This document shows, one piece after another, positions 15,860 through 25,836 of a DNA stretch of 40,027 nucleotides (positions are counted from its first letter, which is position 1; every line of letters begins with the position of its first letter). The notes beneath the pieces were generated by a model that made no database searches, was not told the origin of the DNA, and saw nothing but the letters and a program-made list of their open reading frames with translations. The DNA comes from MGBC114844 sp910585855 (GTDB taxonomy: Bacteria > Bacillota > Clostridia > Lachnospirales > Lachnospiraceae), in NCBI GenBank assembly GCA_965646165.1, contig CBFFYP010000039.1:1-40027 (forward strand). The letters run 5' to 3'. The translations under genes were made by a program, and so were the position numbers.

Positions 15860-18800
15860 CCCAATCAAGATTGAGGTTGAAATTGACACTGTGGATAACA
15901 CCGACCCAGAGTTGTCGAAAGTGACGCAAAATTTAAAGAACATGAAAATCGCCGCTGACAACGCCAACAGCTCAACAAAAAAGGCGAGCGATACGGTTTC
16001 CAAATTTGATAAATCAGCTCAAAAGACGCAGAAATCCCTTGCATCGTGGGCGAAAGAAAAGTATCAGGTTTTGCTTGAAGCAAAAGATAAGATTTCCCCA
16101 GCCCTCAAAATCATTGGTTCAGGATGGAAGAATTTTGGTAGCAGAGCTTGGAATGTTACATTAAAAGCTGTCGATTATGCAACAGCTCCGATAAGGGGCG
16201 TGATAAACCTACTAAAGAATCCTATCCTCCAAGCCGGAGCAGTTTTTGGCGTGAGTGTCGGGCTTGCCGATACAATAAACACCTATAAGGATTTTGAGGC
16301 TACTATGTCACAGGTGCAGGCGATCAGTGGGGCAACCGGTGTACAATTAGAAAAGTTGACAGAAAAAGCAAAAGAAATGGGTGCAACGACGAAGTTTACA
16401 GCGGCGGAAGCAGGAGAGGCTTTTCAGTACATGGCAATGGCAGGATGGGATACGCAGCAAATGCTGGATGGTGTGGATGGGATTTTAAATTTGGCTGCTG
16501 CCTCTGGAGAAGATTTAGGGACGACATCCGATATTGTCACAGACGCACTGACGGCGTTTGGTCTGAAAGCCAGCGATGCAACGCATTTTTCTGATGTACT
16601 GGCAAAGGCAGCTTCCAGTGCCAATACGAATGTTTCTATGATGGGCGAAACTTTTAAGTATGCCGGTGCGATGGCTGGAACACTAGGCTATAGCATTGAA
16701 GACGTGGGTGTAATGATTGGATTGATGGCAAATAGTGGAATTAAAGCATCACAGGCAGGTACAGAGTTAAATTCCTTATTTACACGATTATCTACAAATA
16801 CAAATGGGGCACGAGATGCGATTGAAAAATTGGGAATCCGATTTTATAGTTCGAGTGGGAAAGCAAGACCTTTGGCAGAAGTGATGAATGAACTTCGGGC
16901 AGTCACAGCCGATTATAATGATGAGCAAAAAACAAATCTTGCTAATACGATAGCGGGACAAAGGGCACAGGCTGGTTTATTAGCGATTTTAAACACTTCT
17001 ACAGAAGATTATGAGAAATTAACGGAAGCAATTTATCATGCAGATGGGGCAGCAGCGGAAATGTCAAATACCATGTTAAACAATTTATCTGGTTCGATTA
17101 CTTTACTACAAAGTGCGATAGATGGTGTAAAAATATCTTTTGGCGAAAGGCTGTCACCATATGTGAGAAGTCTGGCGGACTGGCTTACCGCACAGATGCC
17201 CGCAGTGGAGCAGGGGCTCGATGAATTTATGGATTGGTTCGATACAAAGGTTGACCGGATGCAGCAGAAATTTCATGCAATAGCGGATACGAAGGAATGG
17301 CAGGGGGCAGATTTTTTTGGAAAAGTAAAAATTGCGTGGGATGAATTTATTATAGAACCGTTTTCTACATGGTGGAGTAGTACTGGTAAGAAAAAGCTTG
17401 CTTCTATTTTGTCATCCATAGGGAATGGGATTGGAACTGGTTTGAAATGTGGGATTTTAGCTTTATTAGGAATTGATTTATCGGATACTACGAACGAGGC
17501 AGCTTGTGTTGGAATTCAATTTGCAAAAGGATTTTCAGAAGGATTTGATTTTGATTTCATCAAATCAAAGTTGTGGGAGGGAATAAAGAATCTGTTTGCT
17601 GATGCAGCAAAACTGCTGCCGGGAGGAGAATCGGCGGGATTGTCTTCTCTTTTTTCTGCGTTGCTCATTCGGAAAATGGCATCTCCGTTTGTCGGAATGG
17701 GGATGGGAGGGTTTCAGATAGGAAAAGCACTGTTTGGAAAAGGAGAATCTGGGAAATCGGTGATGGGTTCTTTAATAGGACAATATTCCTTAACAGGGGA
17801 AATCGCTGGTACAGGGATGGCAAAAGGAAGCGGCTTGCTGGGTTTATTAGGGAAGGCAGGTCTATTGTTTGGTTCAGGAGCGACCACCAGCACCGGATTG
17901 ATTGCTGCAGGTACAGCAGGGGTAGCGGGAACGGTAGCAGGTGGGGCATCTATCCTAAGTGGATTATTTGATGCGTATCAAGCCATTCGTTCGGAAGATA
18001 AAAAAGAGAAAACAGCATATGGTTCTTCTTCTGGATTGAAAATCGGTGGTGCAGCGATTGGTGCAATGTTAGGATCAATGATTCTTCCGGGTTTAGGGAC
18101 TGCGATTGGTACAGGAATTGGTGGTACTTTGGGTTCGCTTGTGGGGAATATTGTGAAAAAAGATTATCAAAAACGGGAAGAAAAAGAGCAAAAGGAACTG
18201 GAAGAACTACAAAGACAGGCAGAAAAAGGACAAAAAATTTTGGAAGCAACGGGATTTTCGATGGATGAAATGAAGTTGAAAAGCGATGCCTTAATACAGG
18301 CAATGAATGATTCGGAAGTTTCTGCTGAACAATTTATTCAGTTATTTCAGGAAGAATGTACAGCGGTTGCAAAGGGAGCTTTTGGTACTATCACACTTTC
18401 TTTGGAAGAAGTAAAAAAGATAGCAAGTGAACTTACGTTTGCTGATATGGCGGATGGCGTCGAGCGTTTTTCACAGGTTTCTTCTGAAACAGAAGCAGCG
18501 TGGGAACACTTGGAATCAGCTGTTTCCCGTATAAAAAAAGAAAACTGGAACGTGAATCTTGGTATCCAGTTATCGGATTCCGATAAAAGTAATTATCGCT
18601 CGGAAATAGATAATTTTGTAAAATCGGCGCAGTCTTATCTACAAGAAAAGCATTATGAAGCAACACTTGCCTTACAGCTTCTTACGAATGAGGAAGTTGA
18701 TGTTTCTGGTTTAAATCGTTTTTATGGAGGATTAAAGGGGAAAATAGAAACGGCAAATGAAGAATTGCAGCGAGTTTTGTCAGAGGCGTTAGCAGATGGT

Positions 18801-20471
18801 GTGATTTCGACAGAGGATAAAATTTCAGTTAAAATCGGTGGGATTGAGTATGAGATGGATGAGGCTTCTGCTATTGCAAAGCTGCAGGAACAGATCACCG
18901 ATGTGACAGATAAGGTAGCGCAGGCACAGACAGAGGCACAATTTCAGACACTGCAGATTCGATATAAAGATGCATCATTGGATTTGGATAGTTTTCATGC
19001 GATGCAAAAAGAACTACAAGCGAATATGCAGGCAGCAGAGGAACAGTATAGTGAGGCATTAACCGTTACATTAACAAATTTAAGATTAGAATTAATTGAT
19101 GGTGCAATTACTGCAGAAGAATACGATCGGGCAGTTGCAGAAGCAACGCAGGGGTATTATGCGAAATTGGATAAGGTCTATGCAAGTGTAAGCGATTTTT
19201 CTCTGGAAAATATAGCCGCTGCCTTTGATACGGAACTGGCTGGAATTTTGCCCGAATTAGAAGGTACAACAAAAGAAAAATTAGAAAAATTATTGGAACA
19301 TGCTTTATTAATACAACCAGATGTTACTGCATGGACAGTATCCGATGTGATTCGCTGGATGGGATTGGATCAATTAGAATTGGATGATGTTCAGCAGACT
19401 ACGATTGCAATGGAATTAAAACAGACCGCTTTTGCCATGCCAGAAGGAATCAAAGAAAAGATGCTGCAAGATTATAAAAATGTCGTTCCAACGAAGGAAG
19501 AATTGATGGCAGCGATTGATTTTACCGAGTTTTCTTATGAAGAATGGGAATCTTTATTGAATTTTCTTGATCCATCGGAAGCAGAACAATTTTTTTCTGG
19601 TGTTACGGATAAAGTGCAGCCACTGGTAGATGCAGATGCAAAGGACTTTGAAGCACTATGTGAAAATTATGTAACAATTTTATCACACGTATTAGAGAAA
19701 AATAAGGATTTGGATATTTTAACTCGTTTTAAAGAAGAGTATATGGGTGATTTTTTTCAAGATATGGCAGGACAAGGACCGATTTCGAATCCTTATTATG
19801 AAACTTTATTAGAGGAATATCGCACAGCTGGTACAAATTGGGGAGATGCAATGAATACCGGAGTGATCGATAGTTTATCTTCTGGTTCTTCACGAATTCG
19901 GATGACAGCGGAAGAGTCGATAAGTAGTGCATTTCAGAATCCGTTTTACGTAACAGCGCAAATTAATGTAACGGGAAAGCATACATTAATGGATGGTTAT
20001 TTTTCACAAAATGTACCTGTAACTGGTCATGCATTGGGAGGGTATGTGGGTGGAAAACAACTTTCTTGGATCGGGGAGGAAGGTCCAGAAGCAATTATTC
20101 CATTAATTCCAAGCCGACGACAAAGAGCGTTTCAATTATATGAGCAGGTAGGAGATATTTTAGGGATTGCAAAAAATGCGACTGGTGGCATAGTCAATTA
20201 TGCCAATATAGGAAATGTTACAGGAGATGAATTTGTACAGCAAGAACCGATTTCGATTGCTGGAGTACAGCAAACGGCGGATGCGGGCGTCCAAGTGAAT
20301 GTACAGATGTCACCGGAGATTCATATTACTTGTTCGGAACATCAATCAGAAGATAGCATTTTGGCAGTCATTCGAAAACATATGAAAGAGATGGCAGATG
20401 AATTGGGGGGAGAACTTGCGGAAAGGCTGGAACTGGTATTATCTAATATGCCAAGAAAGGGAGTATCTTGA
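15852..20471 (+). CDS. Tail tape measure protein (TP901 type)
   Basis: The 1,539-residue protein sets tail length and takes part in DNA passage. Order: basic, coiled-coil-prone N-terminus (1-110); TP901-type core (about 140-480; AGEAFQYMAMAGW, SGIKASQAGTELNSLFTRL, LANTIAGQRAQAGLLAIL); Gly/Ala-rich hydrophobic segments at about 605-770 that could cross a membrane; long helical region; conserved end GHALGGYVGGKQLSWIGEEGPEAIIPL near residue 1400. AGGAGGAGGGG precedes the ATG. Codon use changes at about 16.3 kb (residue ~147), with the first part matching the sheath/tube block and the rest matching later tail genes, so the gene appears to be a recombinant. Confidence 0.92.
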   Translation: MADPIKIEVEIDTVDNTDPELSKVTQNLKNMKIAADNANSSTKKASDTVSKFDKSAQKTQKSLASWAKEKYQVLLEAKDKISPALKIIGSGWKNFGSRAWNVTLKAVDYATAPIRGVINLLKNPILQAGAVFGVSVGLADTINTYKDFEATMSQVQAISGATGVQLEKLTEKAKEMGATTKFTAAEAGEAFQYMAMAGWDTQQMLDGVDGILNLAAASGEDLGTTSDIVTDALTAFGLKASDATHFSDVLAKAASSANTNVSMMGETFKYAGAMAGTLGYSIEDVGVMIGLMANSGIKASQAGTELNSLFTRLSTNTNGARDAIEKLGIRFYSSSGKARPLAEVMNELRAVTADYNDEQKTNLANTIAGQRAQAGLLAILNTSTEDYEKLTEAIYHADGAAAEMSNTMLNNLSGSITLLQSAIDGVKISFGERLSPYVRSLADWLTAQMPAVEQGLDEFMDWFDTKVDRMQQKFHAIADTKEWQGADFFGKVKIAWDEFIIEPFSTWWSSTGKKKLASILSSIGNGIGTGLKCGILALLGIDLSDTTNEAACVGIQFAKGFSEGFDFDFIKSKLWEGIKNLFADAAKLLPGGESAGLSSLFSALLIRKMASPFVGMGMGGFQIGKALFGKGESGKSVMGSLIGQYSLTGEIAGTGMAKGSGLLGLLGKAGLLFGSGATTSTGLIAAGTAGVAGTVAGGASILSGLFDAYQAIRSEDKKEKTAYGSSSGLKIGGAAIGAMLGSMILPGLGTAIGTGIGGTLGSLVGNIVKKDYQKREEKEQKELEELQRQAEKGQKILEATGFSMDEMKLKSDALIQAMNDSEVSAEQFIQLFQEECTAVAKGAFGTITLSLEEVKKIASELTFADMADGVERFSQVSSETEAAWEHLESAVSRIKKENWNVNLGIQLSDSDKSNYRSEIDNFVKSAQSYLQEKHYEATLALQLLTNEEVDVSGLNRFYGGLKGKIETANEELQRVLSEALADGVISTEDKISVKIGGIEYEMDEASAIAKLQEQITDVTDKVAQAQTEAQFQTLQIRYKDASLDLDSFHAMQKELQANMQAAEEQYSEALTVTLTNLRLELIDGAITAEEYDRAVAEATQGYYAKLDKVYASVSDFSLENIAAAFDTELAGILPELEGTTKEKLEKLLEHALLIQPDVTAWTVSDVIRWMGLDQLELDDVQQTTIAMELKQTAFAMPEGIKEKMLQDYKNVVPTKEELMAAIDFTEFSYEEWESLLNFLDPSEAEQFFSGVTDKVQPLVDADAKDFEALCENYVTILSHVLEKNKDLDILTRFKEEYMGDFFQDMAGQGPISNPYYETLLEEYRTAGTNWGDAMNTGVIDSLSSGSSRIRMTAEESISSAFQNPFYVTAQINVTGKHTLMDGYFSQNVPVTGHALGGYVGGKQLSWIGEEGPEAIIPLIPSRRQRAFQLYEQVGDILGIAKNATGGIVNYANIGNVTGDEFVQQEPISIAGVQQTADAGVQVNVQMSPEIHITCSEHQSEDSILAVIRKHMKEMADELGGELAERLELVLSNMPRKGVS

Positions 20472-20473
20472 TT

Positions 20474-21178
20474 ATGGCAAAAGATATTTATATTCGGCTG
20501 ACAGAAATCGGGAATGGTAGAAAGTTTACGTTTCCAGCGAACCCAGAAAGTATTCGAGGAAGATTGGGATCACAGTATCAGTCTTTTGAAATTATATCGA
20601 AAGGTACAGTAAAAATTCCAAGAGGAATGGATGTAACAGAAATTACATGGGATGGGGAATTTTTTGGTTCTTCCAAAAAGAAAGAATCTGTCGTAAAAAT
20701 GGAGTATTATCAAGAACCCAATTTGTGTATCACTCTTTTGCAAGAATGGCAGGAAAAAGGAACGATACTAAATTTAATTGTATCTGATACATGGATTAAT
20801 TTAGATGTAACGATTTCTTCTTTTTCCCCTCAAGTGTATGGTGCTTTTGGAAATATAAAATATTCGATTACATTTATGCAAGCAAAAGAGTTAAGGATTT
20901 ATACAATAGATGAATTGCAGGGTTTTTCTGAGAAAATGTTACTTCCAAGAAAGGACTGTGTGGATACATCGGGAGATACCAGTTATACGGTAGTTAGTGG
21001 GGACACTTTGTGGGGAATTGCTTCTAAGAAGTTAGGAAGCGGTCAAAAGTGGACCTCTATTTATGAGTGCAATGCAGAAAGAATTGAAGCAACGGCAAAG
21101 GCGCATGGAAAAAAGAGTTCGGATCATGGGCATTGGATTTATCCGGGAACAACACTTTCGATTCCAATAGAAAAGTAG
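20474..21178 (+). CDS. xkdP: LysM-containing tail protein (XkdP-like)
   Basis: The 234-residue protein has an N-terminal baseplate domain (residues 1-150; FTFPANPESIRGRLGSQYQSF) and a C-terminal LysM domain (from about 175: YTVVSGDTLWGIASKKLG... WIYPGTTLSIP). This matches XkdP, which connects the tube to the hub and may contact peptidoglycan. The start could be TTG 20468 or ATG 20474 after AAGGGAG; the second gives the more usual MAKDIYI. It overlaps or abuts the tape-measure stop. Confidence 0.88.
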   Translation: MAKDIYIRLTEIGNGRKFTFPANPESIRGRLGSQYQSFEIISKGTVKIPRGMDVTEITWDGEFFGSSKKKESVVKMEYYQEPNLCITLLQEWQEKGTILNLIVSDTWINLDVTISSFSPQVYGAFGNIKYSITFMQAKELRIYTIDELQGFSEKMLLPRKDCVDTSGDTSYTVVSGDTLWGIASKKLGSGQKWTSIYECNAERIEATAKAHGKKSSDHGHWIYPGTTLSIPIEK

Positions 21179-21187
21179 GGAAAGTAT

Positions 21188-22435
21188 ATGATTGATTTAT
21201 CAAAAATTACATATCAGGTTTTTGTGGTGGATGAACATAACATTTGGTATAACATTACCGATGTGATTACCGATCTGGGATGGGAAGAAAATGAAAATGA
21301 GATTTCGGTTCGTTCTTCTTTTACCGTCAAAAATAGTGATGTGTCAAAAGAAAAATTATCTTCTTTGATAAAACCGGGGTGTCAGGTTATTATTTATGCG
21401 AGTGATGGCAGTTCATTTGATGAGGAAGTAGCAAGGGGTTATGTAACGACATGGAATCCCGTAGTGCAAAATAGGAGTGATAGTTTAAAATGTACGAACT
21501 ATGATCTTCTTTATTCTTTGCAAAAAAGTCAGGACAATCGTTATTATCCGTCTGGAACAGGGACACAATCGATTTTAACAGAGCTTTTCAAGGATTATGG
21601 GATACCGATGCAGGAGTATCATGGTCCAAATGTGACACATGGTAAACTAAAATATAATAATTCTTATGTATCCGATATAATTTTTGATGTTTTAGATGAT
21701 GTGAAGAAAAAAGGTGGTGGCACTTATTTTTTGCGTGCTGCGAAAGGGTATGTGGATTTTATGGAGAAAGGGAGCAATTCCATGGTTTATGTCTTTCAGG
21801 CAGAAAATACACAGTCTATTAGCAGCCAGATTAGTGTAGCAGATTTGATTACAAGGGTAAAAGTAATTGGGAAAGAGAACTCGAAAGGCTATTCCAGTGT
21901 GGAGGCAACCTTAAACGGATTGCTTCAATATGGGATTCGTCAAAGAATTTATACAAGGGGTTCGGATGAATCGTTAGCGGATGCGAAGTCTGCAGCACAA
22001 CAAATTTTAGATGAAAACGGGACAATCAAGGAGAAGGTGACTTTGCAAGCACCAGATGTTCCTTTTCTTCGAAAAGGAGATTTCGTTTTTGTAACGATTG
22101 GGGTATCAGAAAATAATTATTTTATAAAAGGAATCCGGCATGACTGTAGTCATGCTACTATGACAATGGAGTTGGAACTTGCTGATTTGCAAACCGTGAC
22201 AGCGGAAAATAAAACAGAAATAAAAAAAGAATATCAGGAAGGGGATGTTGTGAATTTTCATGGTGGGATGCATTATGTAAGTAGTTATCCCGGAGCGAAA
22301 GGATATTCTGCAAGGGCAGGAAAAGCGAAAATTACAAAGAAAAATGGTTCTGGAAAAGCACATCCATGGCATTTAATTCATACCGACAGCGAAAGTAATG
22401 TATATGGCTGGGTGGACGATGGAACGTTTGATTAA
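21188..22435 (+). CDS. xkdQ: Baseplate hub protein (XkdQ-like)
   Basis: The 415-residue protein matches the XkdQ/gpD-like hub family, with NIWYNITDVITDLGWEEN near the start, the central YYPSGTGTQSILTELFKDYG and the RLRVKVIG-type segment LITRVKVIGKENSKGYSSVEA. The last 70 residues (YQEGDVVNFHGGMHYVSSYPG... VYGWVDDGTFD) form an SH3-like domain that probably binds cell wall. The hub sits at the tube tip and organises the baseplate. GGGAAAGTAT provides the ribosome site. Confidence 0.85.
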   Translation: MIDLSKITYQVFVVDEHNIWYNITDVITDLGWEENENEISVRSSFTVKNSDVSKEKLSSLIKPGCQVIIYASDGSSFDEEVARGYVTTWNPVVQNRSDSLKCTNYDLLYSLQKSQDNRYYPSGTGTQSILTELFKDYGIPMQEYHGPNVTHGKLKYNNSYVSDIIFDVLDDVKKKGGGTYFLRAAKGYVDFMEKGSNSMVYVFQAENTQSISSQISVADLITRVKVIGKENSKGYSSVEATLNGLLQYGIRQRIYTRGSDESLADAKSAAQQILDENGTIKEKVTLQAPDVPFLRKGDFVFVTIGVSENNYFIKGIRHDCSHATMTMELELADLQTVTAENKTEIKKEYQEGDVVNFHGGMHYVSSYPGAKGYSARAGKAKITKKNGSGKAHPWHLIHTDSESNVYGWVDDGTFD

Positions 22436-22450
22436 AGGGAGGTTGATATA

Positions 22451-22822
22451 GTGGCATTTGAACAAAACGTGGGAATGAATAAATTGGCAAATGTATTGAC
22501 GCATCGGATGAGAGAAGAAAATAAACGTTCCCTTGTACTGGATTTTGGAGAAATTCAGCCAAATGAAAGTCTTCTTACGAATACATTTCCTGTTCCAATT
22601 TCGAAAGGGGATTATTCGATATTACGTCATCTTACCTTGGGAGGTGTAGGTGAAACGTTGACGGTGACAACGGAAAAGAAAGAGTCTGGAAATGGAGATG
22701 AGGTTCATCTTCATGAAGTACTCATTCCAGAAAAATTGAGAAGTTTGAGAGCAGGGGACAAGGTGTTGGTTGCTTGGGTGCAGAATGAGGCAGTAGTGAT
22801 AGGGCTTGTGGTGAATTCATAA
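22451..22822 (+). CDS. xkdR: Baseplate protein, DUF2577 (XkdR-like)
   Basis: The 123-residue protein (start GTG 22451, preceded by GGGAGGTTG) reads LDFGEIQPNESLLTNTFPVPISKGDYSIL and ends RAGDKVLVAWVQNEAVVIGLVVNS, the DUF2577/XkdR signature with an OB-like fold. It is part of the hub-spike region of PBSX-type tails. Gene order XkdP-Q-R-S-T is fully kept here. Confidence 0.85.
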   Translation: MAFEQNVGMNKLANVLTHRMREENKRSLVLDFGEIQPNESLLTNTFPVPISKGDYSILRHLTLGGVGETLTVTTEKKESGNGDEVHLHEVLIPEKLRSLRAGDKVLVAWVQNEAVVIGLVVNS

Positions 22823-22837
22823 GAAAGGGGGAGGAAT

Positions 22838-23275
22838 ATGGAAGGGGTATCGGCTGCTGTAGTAGAAGTACCAAAATTTAGAGAAGAACGTTCCAAGTAT
22901 GATACAAATTATTATCGTACCATAAAATGGGATGCGGAAAAGGGTGATTTTGTGCGGGATGGAGCAAACCGTTTAGTGGAGTGTTCTGGAAAAGAAGGAT
23001 TTATGATGTGGTGTTTTAAAATTGCGCAGACCGAACGATATTCTTGTCTTGCTTATCCGAATGAAATTGGTGTAAAAATGGAAGCTGCTCTTGGAGAAGA
23101 TAAAGAAAAAATTGTGGAATCTATGGTAGAGCGCACCATTACTGATGCTTTAAGAGTCAATCCACGTACTGAGTTTGTAACGAATTTTCAATTTACATGG
23201 GATGCGGATGAAATGCATTGTACCTTTCAAGTAAAGGGAATCGAATGGGATCAACTGTTTCAAATTACAATATAA
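22838..23275 (+). CDS. xkdS: Baseplate wedge protein, DUF2634 (XkdS, gp25-like)
   Basis: The 145-residue protein has a central AYPNEIGVKMEAALGEDKEKIVESMVERTITDALRVNPRTE segment typical of DUF2634/gp25-like wedge subunits, where an EPR-like turn (here NPR) near IxxAL is conserved. It links hub and wedge and starts sheath assembly. The start follows AAAGGGGGAGG. The adjacent baseplate J gene supports the call. Confidence 0.87.
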   Translation: MEGVSAAVVEVPKFREERSKYDTNYYRTIKWDAEKGDFVRDGANRLVECSGKEGFMMWCFKIAQTERYSCLAYPNEIGVKMEAALGEDKEKIVESMVERTITDALRVNPRTEFVTNFQFTWDADEMHCTFQVKGIEWDQLFQITI

Positions 23276-23288
23276 GGAGGCAGAATGG

Positions 23289-24422
23289 ATGCAACCGAAG
23301 TTTAGGAATCCAGAGTTTATGGATCATAATACTGCAGAGGAAATTCATCAGCGTATGATGAATAATCTACCAAGTGATTTAGATAATATGCCGGGTGGTT
23401 TTCCGTTTGATTTCACAAAGCCTGCTGCCTTAGAAAAAGATGAATTTATTAATTATCATATGATGCGAGCAATTATGATTGCATTTCCAGAATATGCGTG
23501 GGATGAATGGTTGGATTTCCATGGACGGCAGGTGCATTTAAGCCGACGCCCGGCAGAACATGCTTCTGGAATAATTCAGATAACGGGAATAGCGGGTGCA
23601 GAAATCGCAGCGGGAACGGTATTTTGTACACCAGCAACGGAGGGAAAAGCAGCATTAGAATATGCAACAGAGGAATCTTGTCAGATTGGAGAGGATGGAA
23701 CGGGAAAAGTTGCGATTACAGCTGTTCTGGGAGGAAAGGATTCCAATGTGGCAGCTAATACGATTTGTATGGTGGCAAGACCAGATAAAAAGATTCAATC
23801 TGTGATTAATATAGAACCGATTACTGGGGGAACAGAACAGGAAACGGATGATAGTTATTATGATAGGATTGCAGCGGAATATGCCAATAGTTTAACTTTT
23901 TTAGGAAATGACAGCGATTATATCCGTTGGGCAAAAGAGGCGGGAGCAGGAGAGTGTATTGTGATTTCAACTTTTGATGGACCCGGTACAGTAAAATTGG
24001 TGCTAGTGGATGGGAATGGGCAGCCAGCAAATGAAAAATTGATTGAAGCCGTATATGATTATATCCTTTCTCCAAACGATCGAAGTGCAAGAAGGCTTCC
24101 AACGGCATGTGCAAGATTGGAATGTGTGGCTGCTACTATGATTAGTGTATCTTATATTTGTACTGGCTTGATTTATGATGATACGACCAATTTAGAACAG
24201 ATAAAAAAGGAATTTTTAGAGCGACTTCGAGCAGTCTATGATGAAGCAAAAAGGAATGGGGTTCTTCGATATAATGATGTTAGACCGATTCTGTCAGGAA
24301 TTCCGGGAGTAGAAGATTTTGATTGTTTTTTAATGAATGAGGAAATGAAAAATATTATATTGGAAAAAGAGGAATATCCAGAAACAGGAGTTCTTGATTT
24401 TAGGGGGAAACGAGATGAATGA
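23289..24422 (+). CDS. xkdT: Baseplate J / gp47 family protein (XkdT-like)
   Basis: The 377-residue protein has the baseplate J pattern: helical N-terminus, YAWDEWLDFHGRQVHLSRRPAEHASG, beta-rich middle (GTVFCTPATEGKAALEYATEESCQIGEDGTG), GGTEQETDDSYYDRI and WAKEAGAGECIVISTFDGPGTVKLVLVD. It forms the wedge ring around the hub. AAGGAGG precedes the ATG. It overlaps the next gene by 8 nt. Confidence 0.9.
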   Translation: MQPKFRNPEFMDHNTAEEIHQRMMNNLPSDLDNMPGGFPFDFTKPAALEKDEFINYHMMRAIMIAFPEYAWDEWLDFHGRQVHLSRRPAEHASGIIQITGIAGAEIAAGTVFCTPATEGKAALEYATEESCQIGEDGTGKVAITAVLGGKDSNVAANTICMVARPDKKIQSVINIEPITGGTEQETDDSYYDRIAAEYANSLTFLGNDSDYIRWAKEAGAGECIVISTFDGPGTVKLVLVDGNGQPANEKLIEAVYDYILSPNDRSARRLPTACARLECVAATMISVSYICTGLIYDDTTNLEQIKKEFLERLRAVYDEAKRNGVLRYNDVRPILSGIPGVEDFDCFLMNEEMKNIILEKEEYPETGVLDFRGKRDE

Positions 24423-25407
24423 GTTTAATTTAGAGCGATTTCCTACCAGTGAAAGTGCAAAAAGAATGTTGTCTTATGTATCGAATGGATTTTATGATCA
24501 GTCTTATGTAGGAAAATGGTTATTTCAAGTAATGGGTTTGGAATATGATGAGGCGTTAAAGCTGGTAGAGGAACTTCCGTATCAATTTTTTCCTGAAACA
24601 GCGACATGGGGACTTTTCTATCACGAGATAAAATGGCAAATTCCAGTAAGAGAAGATCTTTCTTATGAGGAGCGTAGGAAGCTCATTTATCAGAAGCGAG
24701 ATACCAGAGCACCAATGACGCCTTATACAATGGAGCAGTATTTATCAAATGTAACGGATTTTGAAGTACATATATCGGATGTGAATGATAAGGGTGTTTA
24801 TGGTTTTGTGCCTACACATCCGAATATTTTTCAGGCTACTTTTATAGGGGAAGGTACTTTAGAAGTAGAGCAGGTGCGAAATGCTTTAAGAAAAATAAAA
24901 CAATCTCATACAGAGTTTATCGTAGCGGAGCATATTGATGTGTTGCTTCCGCTTTTCATTTTTTATGAAACAAAATTACATTTTATGACTGAGTGTTATC
25001 CTAGACGGAATGTGCCTTATCTCTATTACGATGGAACGGCGCAATATAATGGATGTTATCGGTATGACAAATATAAAATTGGTTCAAAGATTGATTTTTA
25101 TCCGGTATCGCTTTCGATGCAGCATGAGTATCCTGTTTCCATTCAGTACGATTGGGGTATTAATTTAGACGGGATAGTGGCATGGCTTCCTGTGAGTGAA
25201 AGAGTAGAAAAGCTAACTTATATTTTTGAACGAGTACAAAGAATTCGTATGGAGGAGGCTCTTTCCATGAAAATGGAAGTGGAGAAGCCTTACCGCTTTA
25301 AAGTAGATTTAACGGTGGGTTATCATTTGACCAGATATGATGGGACACATCGTTATAACGGAACACGAAGATATGATTCTCAAATCATTCATTATGAAGA
25401 TATTTGA
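24415..25407 (+). CDS. Baseplate protein, YmfQ/XkdU-like (DUF2313)
   Basis: The 330-residue protein starts at ATG 24415 (MNEFNLERFPTSE), chosen for its GGGGG-rich upstream site and coupling to the previous gene. The first 190 residues fit the DUF2313/YmfQ family (SYEERRKLIYQKRDTRAPMTPYTMEQYLSNVTDFEVHI). The C-terminal 120 residues have two short repeats, YDGTAQYNGCYRYD and YDGTHRYNGTRRYD, likely an oligomerisation or fibre-docking region. It probably connects wedge and tail fibre. Confidence 0.8.
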   Translation: MNEFNLERFPTSESAKRMLSYVSNGFYDQSYVGKWLFQVMGLEYDEALKLVEELPYQFFPETATWGLFYHEIKWQIPVREDLSYEERRKLIYQKRDTRAPMTPYTMEQYLSNVTDFEVHISDVNDKGVYGFVPTHPNIFQATFIGEGTLEVEQVRNALRKIKQSHTEFIVAEHIDVLLPLFIFYETKLHFMTECYPRRNVPYLYYDGTAQYNGCYRYDKYKIGSKIDFYPVSLSMQHEYPVSIQYDWGINLDGIVAWLPVSERVEKLTYIFERVQRIRMEEALSMKMEVEKPYRFKVDLTVGYHLTRYDGTHRYNGTRRYDSQIIHYEDI

Positions 25408-25423
25408 AAGGAAGTGAAATGAC

Positions 25424-25804
25424 ATGGCAGATGCTGTGATTACACAAAAGGGGAGAGAAAAACTTTGCAAAGCGCACGCCGGAGATATTCCGCTGCCGAA
25501 GCTAAAATATATCGCTTACGGAGATGGTGGAGTAGATGAAAACCGTATTCCGCTGCCTACAACAGGAGAGGAAGTTTCTTTACGCCATGAGTTACTGAGG
25601 ATAGAGTTGGATGAACACAATTATCCGATTCCGACCACTTGTCAGTATGAATCAGGATTAAGTAAAGCTGATTTGGCGAATACCTATTTATCGGAGCTTG
25701 GTATCTTTGATGAAGAGGGAGATCTCATTATTTATAAAACGTTTCTTCCAAAAGGAAAGGACGATGATATGCGATTTCAGTTTTCGATACAGGAGATTTT
25801 TTAG
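25424..25804 (+). CDS. Tail-collar fibre attachment protein (DUF3751-like)
   Basis: The 126-residue protein (ADAVITQKGREKLCKAHAGDIPLPKLKYIAYGDGGVDENR... LSELGIFDEEGDLIIYKTFLPKGKDDDMRFQFSI) carries the phage tail-collar fibre pattern (DUF3751), normally the N-terminal part of long fibres. Here it is a stand-alone gene directly before the large fibre, so it probably forms the base to which the fibre binds. Confidence 0.8.
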   Translation: MADAVITQKGREKLCKAHAGDIPLPKLKYIAYGDGGVDENRIPLPTTGEEVSLRHELLRIELDEHNYPIPTTCQYESGLSKADLANTYLSELGIFDEEGDLIIYKTFLPKGKDDDMRFQFSIQEIF

Positions 25805-25836
25805 TAGGCGTTTTTATTATAAAAAAGGAGAAAAGG

